From positions 310,001 to 374,000 of the forward strand of contig NZ_QBKH01000002.1 in assembly GCF_003054045.1 (NCBI RefSeq): a stretch of DNA of 64,000 nucleotides. Reading direction: 5' to 3'. The position numbers were made by a program, and so were the translations under genes. Positions 53,838-62,557 of the stretch are shown here, piece by piece; within the stretch, counting starts at the first letter, position 1, and every line of letters begins with the position of its first letter. The DNA is from Sphingobacterium faecium (GTDB lineage Bacteria > Bacteroidota > Bacteroidia > Sphingobacteriales > Sphingobacteriaceae). The notes under the pieces are model-generated. The model did no database searches. It saw nothing but the letters and a program-made list of their open reading frames with translations, and was not told the DNA's origin.

Positions 53838-55004
53838 ATGTACTACGATTATTATCTCTATTATTTGAGCTACTTGAGCTCTCTCTATAATGGTTATCCT
53901 TTCATCATTAGAATGACCGTATTTATGGTTATGGGATTGGCATTGGTTATTATTTATGGCATACTACGTTTGCTTTATATGGGACTTATGATCCATTTGA
54001 AAGCGAATCGGATAGCAAAAACTAAAACGCATTTTGAAGAAAAATTAATCTTCGTCATGAAGAGTAGAACAAATTATGACGTCGAAGAGATCCAGCAGCT
54101 CTTGAACTATGATATCTCGAATACAAAACGATGGAAACCGGAGATCATTACGGACGTTGTTTTGGCTGTTAAAAACCTGATGTTGCAAAGTGGTGAATTG
54201 AACACAATTAATTATAAGAATTGTTTGCAAGCACTTCATCTAATGGCTTTTTGGGAAAAAAGAATTCGTACTTCTGGTGTGGGTAAAAGAAGGGCTGCCT
54301 TGCAGATCGTTGGTGATATGGATAATGGGATCAATAGTGGGATACTTTCAAAGTCCACTTTTCACAAGAATAGGTATATCCGAAAGACAGCGCGCGACTT
54401 ATATACCAGTCAAGATACGTACAATCCTTTTCGATTTATGGAGGAAAATTTTGATGATGAATTTACCCAGCTCGATAAATTAAGATTGCATGCAACGCTA
54501 ATTAAGCGTTCAAATGAGGGGAAACTCCCCAACCTGATGCGGTGGGTGAGCAGTTCGAAAAACCCAAATTATATCATTTTTATAGTGAGAGAAATAGGCT
54601 ATTTTAAACAGCATGAAGTCGCTGAAACTTTAATGGAATTTCTTGAGAAACACGAAAACAGAGATGTGAGGACTCAAGTTGTATTGACGTTGGGAGAACT
54701 GGAACATCATGCATGTTCCGCACAGTTGATCGCTAGGTATACGCTGGAGTCGACGGTGGTGCGGACTGCCATCATCAAAACCATGGGTAAACTAAAAAGT
54801 GACCTGACTTTATCATTTCTTGTTGATGCTTATCACGCAACAGCTGATGCCAATACCAAACTTTTGATCGCCCGAGCGATTAGCAATCATGAAGAGCAGG
54901 GCGATCATGTACTCAGGACATTACAACGTGAAGTAAGTCGCGATGAAAAGGAGCATATCCTTTTGGATCAGGTTTTTGCTGAGAAAGCAATCGTTTCATT
55001 TTAA
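53838..55004 (+). CDS. Membrane-anchored HEAT-repeat protein
   Basis: The 388-residue protein has an N-terminal membrane helix (about residues 25-48, MTVFMVMGLALVIIYGILRL) and a long helical region; residues about 245-375 are HEAT-like repeats (VAETLMEFLEKHENRDVRTQ, VRTAIIKTMGKLKSD). It starts the exopolysaccharide operon and ends 12 bp before the glycosyltransferase gene. Its likely role is assembly or regulation of the synthase complex, in the position that accessory subunits occupy in pga-like operons. Confidence 0.75.
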   Translation: MYYDYYLYYLSYLSSLYNGYPFIIRMTVFMVMGLALVIIYGILRLLYMGLMIHLKANRIAKTKTHFEEKLIFVMKSRTNYDVEEIQQLLNYDISNTKRWKPEIITDVVLAVKNLMLQSGELNTINYKNCLQALHLMAFWEKRIRTSGVGKRRAALQIVGDMDNGINSGILSKSTFHKNRYIRKTARDLYTSQDTYNPFRFMEENFDDEFTQLDKLRLHATLIKRSNEGKLPNLMRWVSSSKNPNYIIFIVREIGYFKQHEVAETLMEFLEKHENRDVRTQVVLTLGELEHHACSAQLIARYTLESTVVRTAIIKTMGKLKSDLTLSFLVDAYHATADANTKLLIARAISNHEEQGDHVLRTLQREVSRDEKEHILLDQVFAEKAIVSF

Positions 55005-55016
55005 ATCTTATCACAA

Positions 55017-56453
55017 ATGGTTTATTTTTTTACTTACGTCGTCTATTTTTATGCGACTGCTCTTGCTTTTCTCTACGTGCTCTTGATGATCCTGAGTTTT
55101 TACAAGACACGGCGGTATCGGTCTCATTATTCGGCAAGAGAAGAAGATTATCTTAAGAATTTTCCTGATGAAGCTCCTGGAATTTCAATCGTCGCTCCGG
55201 CATTTAACGAAGAGGTCATTATTTATGATAGTGTTAATTCGTTGCTAAATCTTGATTATCCGAAGTTTGAAGTGATTATCGTAAATGATGGTAGCAAAGA
55301 CAAAACCATGGATATTCTGATTTCGGAGTTTGAGCTGGAAGAGGTTCCTTATTTTTATGTGTACAAAGTTTATTGTAAACAAGTATATCGGGTATTGCGC
55401 TCTACCAATCCAACATTTAGCAAGTTGATTGTCGTAGATAAAGAAAACGGAGGAACTAAAGCTGACGCCATGAATGCAGGGGTCAATATGGCCCAATATG
55501 ATTATTTTATTAATACCGACGTAGACTGTATACTTGCGGAAGATACCTTATCAAAGATCATACTTCCAGTTCTAGACTCTGATAAGCAAGTGATTGCGGT
55601 TGGAGCGACTATGCGTATGGTGAATAGCTGTACCATTGAACGAGGTCGAATAACGCGTGTAAAACCTCCAAATCGATTAATTCCTCTGTTTCAGGAAACG
55701 GAATATCTCCGGTCTTATCTGGTCGCCAAAATGGGGTGGTCGATGCTCAATGCAGTACCAAATGTGTCAGGGGGATTTGGACTTTTTGATACCCAAGTAG
55801 TGGTTGCTACTGGTGGATTTGACTCGGCTTCGCATGCCGAAGATATGGATATGACAACTCGTATGGTAGCGTTTATGCGGGAGAATAATAGATCCTATCG
55901 GATTGCTCAATGTCCTTACAGTCTGTGCTGGACGGAAGGTCCACCCAATATCAGGGTTTTAAATAGACAACGTACCCGTTGGGGGCGTGGGATGCTCCAA
56001 TTTATCATCGATCATCGCAAATTTTTTCTGAATAAGGATTATGGTAGGTTGGGTTTTTTGGTGATGCCTTATATTGTCTTCTTTGAGTTCCTTGCTCCAA
56101 TCATAGAGTTTTTTGGTTTTTTGTTCCTACTTTTTTTATTGCTTACAGGTCAGGTCAATTATGACACTTTTTGGATGATGCTACTGTATGTTTATCTGCT
56201 CGGCTTAGCGGTTTCTATCATTACGATATCTTATGATCTGATTTTAGAAAAATTGTACCGGAATTTTTCTGAATACTTAAAGCTGGTAGTATTTGCGGCT
56301 TTTGAAGCAATTATCTACCATCCATTGATCGTCATATTCACGCTGAGAGGCTATATCCAATATTTAACTCGCAGCAATTTTAAATGGGGGCAAATGACAA
56401 GACAGGGATTTTCTCCATCCAATAACGCTAATACTGTAAAAAACAATGCTTAA
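55017..56453 (+). CDS. Processive family 2 glycosyltransferase, PgaC-like
   Basis: The 478-residue enzyme has two N-terminal helices worth of membrane (residues 4-28) and C-terminal membrane helices (about 345-450). The cytoplasmic catalytic core shows Asp91 (NDGSKDKT), the DxD pair Asp168/Asp170 (NTDVDC), an ED acid pair at about 275-276 (HAEDMD) and the processive QxxRW motif at Gln318-Trp322. Poly-beta-1,6-N-acetylglucosamine synthases and cellulose synthases have this plan; the layout here is closest to PgaC. It polymerises and moves the sugar chain across the inner membrane. Its stop overlaps the start of the next gene by 8 bp. Confidence 0.88.
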   Translation: MVYFFTYVVYFYATALAFLYVLLMILSFYKTRRYRSHYSAREEDYLKNFPDEAPGISIVAPAFNEEVIIYDSVNSLLNLDYPKFEVIIVNDGSKDKTMDILISEFELEEVPYFYVYKVYCKQVYRVLRSTNPTFSKLIVVDKENGGTKADAMNAGVNMAQYDYFINTDVDCILAEDTLSKIILPVLDSDKQVIAVGATMRMVNSCTIERGRITRVKPPNRLIPLFQETEYLRSYLVAKMGWSMLNAVPNVSGGFGLFDTQVVVATGGFDSASHAEDMDMTTRMVAFMRENNRSYRIAQCPYSLCWTEGPPNIRVLNRQRTRWGRGMLQFIIDHRKFFLNKDYGRLGFLVMPYIVFFEFLAPIIEFFGFLFLLFLLLTGQVNYDTFWMMLLYVYLLGLAVSIITISYDLILEKLYRNFSEYLKLVVFAAFEAIIYHPLIVIFTLRGYIQYLTRSNFKWGQMTRQGFSPSNNANTVKNNA

Positions 56454-59265
56454 AAGATTAACATATTTTAGACTACTAATCGTCATTTTTGGATCTCTAT
56501 ATGGCAGTCAAACCATCTATGCTCAACGTGCAGGTACAACGAATGAACGAAATGAGGAGGCCTCAAGAATCAATGAACGCTATAAGCAAGGAAAATGGGA
56601 AGAGGGAAAAAAACTGGCAGAAGAATTTCTGAGGAAAAATCCTAAAGATTCTGATATGAGAATGCTTGTCGGTAAATATCACCTGCATCATCAGCAATAT
56701 GAACAGGCACGTTATGAACTGGTGAAATGTTTAATGTATGCGCCTGCCAGTGTGGACGCTAAGCACATGTTGGTCGCGGTGGAGACAGAGACACAGCGAT
56801 ATTCCAGCGCGATCTGTTATATCAATGAACTCCTGGAGGTCAATCCCTATTGGAAGGGTTTGTGGCGAAAGAAAATCGATCTGTATCGTAAGATGGGAAA
56901 TCAGGTGGAGGCCGATCGCCTGCTAAAGCGTATCGTCCAGATTTATCCGGAGGATGGTGATCTGAATAAAGACCAATCTTATATATTGGACCAACGACTT
57001 GCTGATGTGAAAAAGTCTGGGAAAATAGATGAAACCATTCAAATGTCAAAAAAATTGATTGATGATCAACCTCGCCAAGCGGAAACTTACTTGTCGCTGA
57101 TCAATCATTATATCAAAGCAGGAGATTATAATAATGCGCTAGTTTACACGGAAAGGGCATTGAATCAATTTGATGGAAATCAAAATTTTGTACAAAAAAA
57201 GATTGCTATTCTAGATCATCAACAGCGGTATTCGGAAATCCTTAGTCTTTTGGATGTGGAAATGAAAAATGGCAGAGCGAGCAATTTGCGCTCGCAGTAT
57301 AACTATTTTTTATTGGAGGCTGCTCGAAATGCGAAAAATAATGATCCCCTAAATTTATATGGAAAGATATTCACAGGTTCTCCAGGAAATCGGGAAGCAT
57401 TTGACTATGTATTTAGTGAGTTGCTTGCTAAAGAACAATATGAAGAGGCCCTGACAACTTTAATAAAACATAAAAGAAGTGTCGGCGGAAATAAGGATCT
57501 GGATATGAAAGAACTTACTATTTATAAAAAGATGAATGCTCATGGTAAGGTGGCGGTACTGACTCGTGAGTACATGGTAAAATACCCTACTGATTCGGAT
57601 CTTAAGCAATCTTACGTCACCATCATGCTCCAACAGGCAAAAGCGAATATGTTGGATGGAAGAGTGTCGGTAGCCATTTCTGATTGGAAGGAGATCATAC
57701 AGCATGGTGATCCGGAAACTTCGAAAATAGCTCAACATGGTCTGTATCATGCTTATGTGACTGAACAAAACTATCCAAATGCGATCATGCTTTTAGATGA
57801 GATGCTTTCGAATAATCCCAAAGATGCTGATCTGACACTGAAAAAAGCAGATCTGTATCATAAACAGGGACGTTATAAAGATGCACTTGGGTTATATGAA
57901 CAAGTCATTGGATGGGCTTTACCAAAGGATCGAGAACGGCTTATTGGAGGTTATGGGGATTTAATTGGACCATGGATCAAAAAGTTTAAAGAAAATTATG
58001 ATTTGGACATTGCTCGGAACTTAGCTGAACGTTGGCTTTCTATCGATGAAAAAAATCACGACGCTCTACTTTACCTGATCAATCTCTCTTATCAATTAAA
58101 GGATTATGAGGCCATGTTACGCTATGCTCAACAAGGAGTAGAGCAGCATGGATCGGATTTGACTTTTACCATTAAATTGGCTGAAGCAATGAACCACAAG
58201 GTCGATAAATTGGACGATTCTTGGAACTTATTACATCGACAAGCGCAATTGAATCCTTATCATGAGCCCTTGATCAATACGTTTGTCAATACAACTGAAG
58301 TTTATGCTGGAAGATTATTGAAAACGAAAGATCATCAGTTGGCCTTGTTGGCAATCGATACAGCGCTTTATTATAAAGATGAGAATAAAACGTTGAGGTA
58401 TATGAAAGGATTGGCCTATGAAGGGCTCAAGCAGTATGACTCGGCGTATCATTATCAACAGTTTTATGAACCGTCACTTTTGGAATTAAAAGATTTCAAA
58501 AGCCATCTGAGTTATCTCGGCCAAAAATCACTTCAAAACTATGTTGGAATTTCTCATTTAAGAGCAAGATTTGGAGATGACTATGTCATATCATCGATCT
58601 CAACAGTGGAATATACACGATTGGCTCGTTCGGGTGCTTCGTACACGGGTCGGATTAATTATGCTGGGCGAGCTGACGGTAAGGGAATACAAGGTCAAGT
58701 AGAATGGTCAAATCCTTGGACAGATCAACTATCGACTCGAATAGATCTAGCACTTTCAAATCAGTTTTTTGCAAAACTCGCACTGAATGCAGCAGCGATG
58801 TATACTTGGAAACCAACTTGGGAAGGGGAGGTGGGACTAGGCTATAGACGATTTTTTACCCATCAGAATTTAATGAATCTGAATATTGGGGTGACCAAAG
58901 AAATGGATGATTTCAGATTGAGTGCAAAATTAAGTAATTTTTTTCTGGATAGCGAAGGCGAACGATTTTACCTCTATAGTGTCGTTGCTAAAGCACAATA
59001 CCTGATGAATAATCCTAGAAATTATATACTTGCTCTCGGAAGTGTCGGTAATGCTCCGGATATTGACTTGTTAAACAATCAATTGTATAATAGTTTCCAT
59101 GTGTTTAATGCGATGGTTGGGGCTGGAATAGGCAGATCGATAACCAAAAATGTTGGGGCAAGCGTCATAGGCACTTGGTATAATTTCCAAACCGACCGAT
59201 CGGTCATTGCTACTTCATACCGCAATTTATATAATCTATATGTCCAGCTTCATGTCTCATTTTAA
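56446..59265 (+). CDS. TPR-repeat outer membrane beta-barrel protein, PgaA/YaiO-like
   Basis: The 939-residue protein has a signal peptide (YAQRA), then many TPR repeats (residues about 30-680, e.g. KWEEGKKLAEEFLRKNPKDSD and RYKDALGLYEQVIGWALP), and a C-terminal beta-barrel domain of the YaiO type (about 710-939, ending in YNLYVQLHVSF). The periplasmic TPR plus barrel plan is that of PgaA, which exports poly-N-acetylglucosamine. It is coupled by overlap to the synthase gene upstream and the DUF4838 gene downstream. Confidence 0.88.
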   Translation: MLKRLTYFRLLIVIFGSLYGSQTIYAQRAGTTNERNEEASRINERYKQGKWEEGKKLAEEFLRKNPKDSDMRMLVGKYHLHHQQYEQARYELVKCLMYAPASVDAKHMLVAVETETQRYSSAICYINELLEVNPYWKGLWRKKIDLYRKMGNQVEADRLLKRIVQIYPEDGDLNKDQSYILDQRLADVKKSGKIDETIQMSKKLIDDQPRQAETYLSLINHYIKAGDYNNALVYTERALNQFDGNQNFVQKKIAILDHQQRYSEILSLLDVEMKNGRASNLRSQYNYFLLEAARNAKNNDPLNLYGKIFTGSPGNREAFDYVFSELLAKEQYEEALTTLIKHKRSVGGNKDLDMKELTIYKKMNAHGKVAVLTREYMVKYPTDSDLKQSYVTIMLQQAKANMLDGRVSVAISDWKEIIQHGDPETSKIAQHGLYHAYVTEQNYPNAIMLLDEMLSNNPKDADLTLKKADLYHKQGRYKDALGLYEQVIGWALPKDRERLIGGYGDLIGPWIKKFKENYDLDIARNLAERWLSIDEKNHDALLYLINLSYQLKDYEAMLRYAQQGVEQHGSDLTFTIKLAEAMNHKVDKLDDSWNLLHRQAQLNPYHEPLINTFVNTTEVYAGRLLKTKDHQLALLAIDTALYYKDENKTLRYMKGLAYEGLKQYDSAYHYQQFYEPSLLELKDFKSHLSYLGQKSLQNYVGISHLRARFGDDYVISSISTVEYTRLARSGASYTGRINYAGRADGKGIQGQVEWSNPWTDQLSTRIDLALSNQFFAKLALNAAAMYTWKPTWEGEVGLGYRRFFTHQNLMNLNIGVTKEMDDFRLSAKLSNFFLDSEGERFYLYSVVAKAQYLMNNPRNYILALGSVGNAPDIDLLNNQLYNSFHVFNAMVGAGIGRSITKNVGASVIGTWYNFQTDRSVIATSYRNLYNLYVQLHVSF

Positions 59266-61387
59266 AGTAATTATACTTTTTATATTTTTTCATCTTTTGA
59301 ACAGCTGCATTGGAAAGGGAAACGGATTTGATTTTTCTTCCAAGTACTTGTTGATCGCATCTAATGGTGATAAGAGAAGTATGGAAGCGGCAGATTATTT
59401 TTATCATCATCTGCTAAAGAGAAAGTTCGCACATGATGAATTGATGGTACATCGTTCGGATGAGCGACAGGGGCAGGAATCGCATGTGATCATTTATTTT
59501 GAGGTGGTGCCCGATTTGGAAAGTGATTATGAAATAATAAATGAAACAGGCAGATTAGCGCTATTTGCGAAACATAGATCAACGCTCAGATGGTTGTCTT
59601 ATCTGTTGCTAGAAAAATTAGGGCAGGATGATCGATTAGATATTGCTGATCTTCCTCCGAATTATCTTGATTTTAAAAGCCGCAAGTCTAATTTTTTTAT
59701 GAAATATCGGGAACCACATCTTCGTCCGAATGTCGAGCTGGATTATGCTGGGGTTATGTGCACGCAAAGTATCGACGGGGATTGGGGATTGTGGGGACAT
59801 CATCTGGAACGTGTTTTCTTGGAAAGTATTCCACAGGAATCGCAAGCAGAGGTGCAGGGAAAAAGGACAAAAGAACAGTTCTGTTTCTCTTCGACATCGA
59901 CTTTTGAGGCAATTTCGAATTTCGTTATAGATGGGTACGGTCATGGAGAGAAAGAAGCCAAATGGTTTATGATAAGTCCGAATGATAATAATTTAGTCTG
60001 TACTTGTTCTTCATGTATCGATCATGGAAACACGACTCATAGTGCTACCGGCGCAGTTACATACTTGGTCAATAAACTTGCTCATGAATTTCCAAACCAT
60101 TATTTTTTCACCACTGCCTATAAGACTTCTCGACAAGCTCCAAAGGAGAAAATGGCTACAAATACTGGCGTATTTGTCAGTTCGATCGACCTCCCGAAAA
60201 ACCCGATATTAAACAAAAAGCAACAAGAGGTCTTCGATTTTAGCGATGCTGTGAAAAGGTGGAAGGCAAAAACAAATGCGGTATATGTTTGGGACTATGT
60301 GGCAAATTTTGATGATTACATGACTCCCACTCCTGTTCTGCAACGTGTGAAAGCACAGCTGAGTTATTTTTCTGAAATAGGTGTAACGGGAATATTTTTA
60401 AATGGAAGTGGTTATGATTATTCGCCTTTTGATGACGTGAAGACATATGTCTTCAGTGCATTAATGATTGATGAAACTCTTGATGTCCAAAAACTGGTAA
60501 AGCAGTATTATCAAAAATTTTATCCAATAACGGGCTCTGTGTTATGTTCCTATATGATGGATATGGAGGCTATAGCGCTTCAGCATAATGTTTCTTCGGA
60601 TGTATATGTTTCTTTTCGTACAGCGATGGCCACTTATTTTGATGCAGAAAAGTTTATGAATTTTTACCATGACCTGAACCAATTGAAACCTCTGCTGTCA
60701 GGAACTGAAAAATCAAAGATTGATCAATTACTGACAGCTCTGAGCTATACGAAATTACAGATTGTCTACCATCGGAGCAGTATCGAAAATGGATTTTTGA
60801 ATCAGATAGATAGCAATAAAAATACTGTTGATATGGATGAAGATATAAGACGACTGGCAAAATACAAGGAATATGAGGGTTTACTAAAGTATAAGGAAGA
60901 GGATGGTCATTTTTCAACTTATCTCTCCGAATGGAATGATATAATGAAATCTCCTTTAAAAAGAAATCATTTTGCCCATCCAAAAGTGAAGGGAATGCTG
61001 TCGGGTGAAATGTATCAGGATGCTCGACTGTTAACTGACAATATGCCCGGATTCACTAGTGACTTTAATCAAGGCTGGCTGTTAGTCGGTGAAGATCTTA
61101 ATATTGATTTTTTGACAAATTTAAAAGATAGGAAGTCGAAAGGGATTGTCATGAGATTTTTGATTAATCAGAAACATCGTATGGCTATGCCTGATCGGGT
61201 GGAAGTATTTGCAGAAGGTAAAATGATCTTGACATGCACAGCAAAAGATTTTAGGTTTGGGACGACTGTCGCGCGGTTGGAAAAAAAATTGATCATACCA
61301 AATGGTACGCCCATACAAGTGCGGATTTATAAGAATAAAGTAGATAACAAATCAGTAATAGCTTGCGATGAAATACAATTATATTAA
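59252..61387 (+). CDS. DUF4838-family lipoprotein in the exopolysaccharide operon
   Basis: The product (about 711 residues) has the lipobox LLNSC after a hydrophobic segment. An N-terminal alpha/beta part (DYFYHHLL... RLALFAKHRSTLRWLSYLLLE) precedes a TIM-barrel-like DUF4838 region (WFMISPNDNNLVCTCSSC, VWDYVANFDDYMTP, GVTGIFLNGSGYDY). It sits where pga operons carry the PgaB deacetylase/hydrolase, and no deacetylase is present, so it may process the exported polymer. This is inference. I chose ATG 59252, where the signal peptide starts; an in-frame start at 59207 is possible. Confidence 0.75.
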   Translation: MSHFKVIILFIFFHLLNSCIGKGNGFDFSSKYLLIASNGDKRSMEAADYFYHHLLKRKFAHDELMVHRSDERQGQESHVIIYFEVVPDLESDYEIINETGRLALFAKHRSTLRWLSYLLLEKLGQDDRLDIADLPPNYLDFKSRKSNFFMKYREPHLRPNVELDYAGVMCTQSIDGDWGLWGHHLERVFLESIPQESQAEVQGKRTKEQFCFSSTSTFEAISNFVIDGYGHGEKEAKWFMISPNDNNLVCTCSSCIDHGNTTHSATGAVTYLVNKLAHEFPNHYFFTTAYKTSRQAPKEKMATNTGVFVSSIDLPKNPILNKKQQEVFDFSDAVKRWKAKTNAVYVWDYVANFDDYMTPTPVLQRVKAQLSYFSEIGVTGIFLNGSGYDYSPFDDVKTYVFSALMIDETLDVQKLVKQYYQKFYPITGSVLCSYMMDMEAIALQHNVSSDVYVSFRTAMATYFDAEKFMNFYHDLNQLKPLLSGTEKSKIDQLLTALSYTKLQIVYHRSSIENGFLNQIDSNKNTVDMDEDIRRLAKYKEYEGLLKYKEEDGHFSTYLSEWNDIMKSPLKRNHFAHPKVKGMLSGEMYQDARLLTDNMPGFTSDFNQGWLLVGEDLNIDFLTNLKDRKSKGIVMRFLINQKHRMAMPDRVEVFAEGKMILTCTAKDFRFGTTVARLEKKLIIPNGTPIQVRIYKNKVDNKSVIACDEIQLY

Positions 61388-61916
61388 TTACATATGGGTA
61401 GCAGGAATCATTTTCCTGTTGAGTTCGTGCTTGGATATTTCCAATAGAAAGACGACTATGAAAGTTGAAGATAATGAAAGACATTATTATGCTGTGTTAG
61501 CGGGTCAACAAAAGGATTTATCTTTTAAATTGATAAATACGGGAAAAAATCCACTTATGATCACGGATATTATTACTTCATGTGGCTGTCTTAAAGTAGG
61601 AGATGGAAATGGTAAATTTTCGGTTCCACCGGGAAAGGAGCGCATCTTAACGTTATCTTATAATAGTGCGAAAAATGTTGGCTATGTCAAGCATTATATA
61701 GCATTATATGGAAACTTTGAAAAATTGCCCTATCAGGAGATTGTCTTTGATATTCATGTAGTCCCCAATGCACTTTATACGCAAGATTATGAGGAACTCT
61801 ATGCTGATGAGATCAAGCGTGAAGGTGGATTGAAAAACCTGGTAGAGGGGCAGGAAAATAATAAAGGTTATTATCTGGATGAGGATATGCATAAAAATAT
61901 ACTTCCGAAGGAATAA
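61368..61916 (+). CDS. DUF1573-family lipoprotein
   Basis: The 182-residue lipoprotein has lipobox LLSSC and a single immunoglobulin-like DUF1573 domain: FKLINTGKNPLMITDIITSC, GCLKVGDGNGKFSVPPG, then LTLSYNSAKNVGYVKHYIAL. It overlaps the end of the DUF4838 gene by 20 bp and is the last member of the operon. Its role is unknown; the cysteine pair TSCGC and periplasmic location are typical of the family. Confidence 0.85.
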   Translation: MKYNYINYIWVAGIIFLLSSCLDISNRKTTMKVEDNERHYYAVLAGQQKDLSFKLINTGKNPLMITDIITSCGCLKVGDGNGKFSVPPGKERILTLSYNSAKNVGYVKHYIALYGNFEKLPYQEIVFDIHVVPNALYTQDYEELYADEIKREGGLKNLVEGQENNKGYYLDEDMHKNILPKE

Positions 61917-62059
61917 TCTAAGCCATCGTTACGTAAATGTTAATTTATGATGTTGATTATTAATTTGTTAATTTGTTTGTGATTGGTATCATTGGGGGGA
62001 TAAATATAATTGTGGATATTTAGCAACAGGTTAAATAAATCTTAGCTGCTATTATCTAT

Positions 62060-62479
62060 ATGATGAATTCAGTGTCTTATGACCCACAAGAACTTTTGAT
62101 TACGTTGATGGAGTTTGAGAAGAAACTTACGTCAAGCATTGCAAAAAATTGTCCGGATCGTGATATGGCGTTATGTGATGATTTGGACAAGGCATTGGAT
62201 GATTTTCTTCAACTTCAGGGAGTAAGAAATAATGAAGTCGGGTATCTGTCGTCACAACTTGCACTGCTACATCTGCGTAGAGAGATACAAAAAACGATGG
62301 AAATTGTCGTCACGACCAATAACTTGAGGGCATTTCAGGATTTTAAGGTCAAGATCGAAGAAGAAAGTCAGCAAGCGCCTGCTCTTATGCGACAATGGGG
62401 ATCTAGCGATTTAATCCTTGCAGCTATTTTAGGAGGTTTAATAGCCGCAGCCTTAACTTTCTTTGTCGTATTACCGTAA
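62060..62479 (+). CDS. Small membrane-anchored protein of unknown function
   Basis: The 139-residue product is mostly helical and acidic, with one C-terminal membrane helix (about residues 118-138, ILAAILGGLIAAALTFFVV). This tail-anchored layout suggests an inner-membrane peripheral protein. I do not recognise it. It lies 143 bp after the exopolysaccharide operon. Confidence 0.6.
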   Translation: MMNSVSYDPQELLITLMEFEKKLTSSIAKNCPDRDMALCDDLDKALDDFLQLQGVRNNEVGYLSSQLALLHLRREIQKTMEIVVTTNNLRAFQDFKVKIEEESQQAPALMRQWGSSDLILAAILGGLIAAALTFFVVLP

Positions 62480-62557
62480 GCTGAGCATCAAGCATATTCC
62501 TACTACATACTTGCTCTTATACAAGATTTAATTATGTTTAGTGTTAACCTTTTTCTT

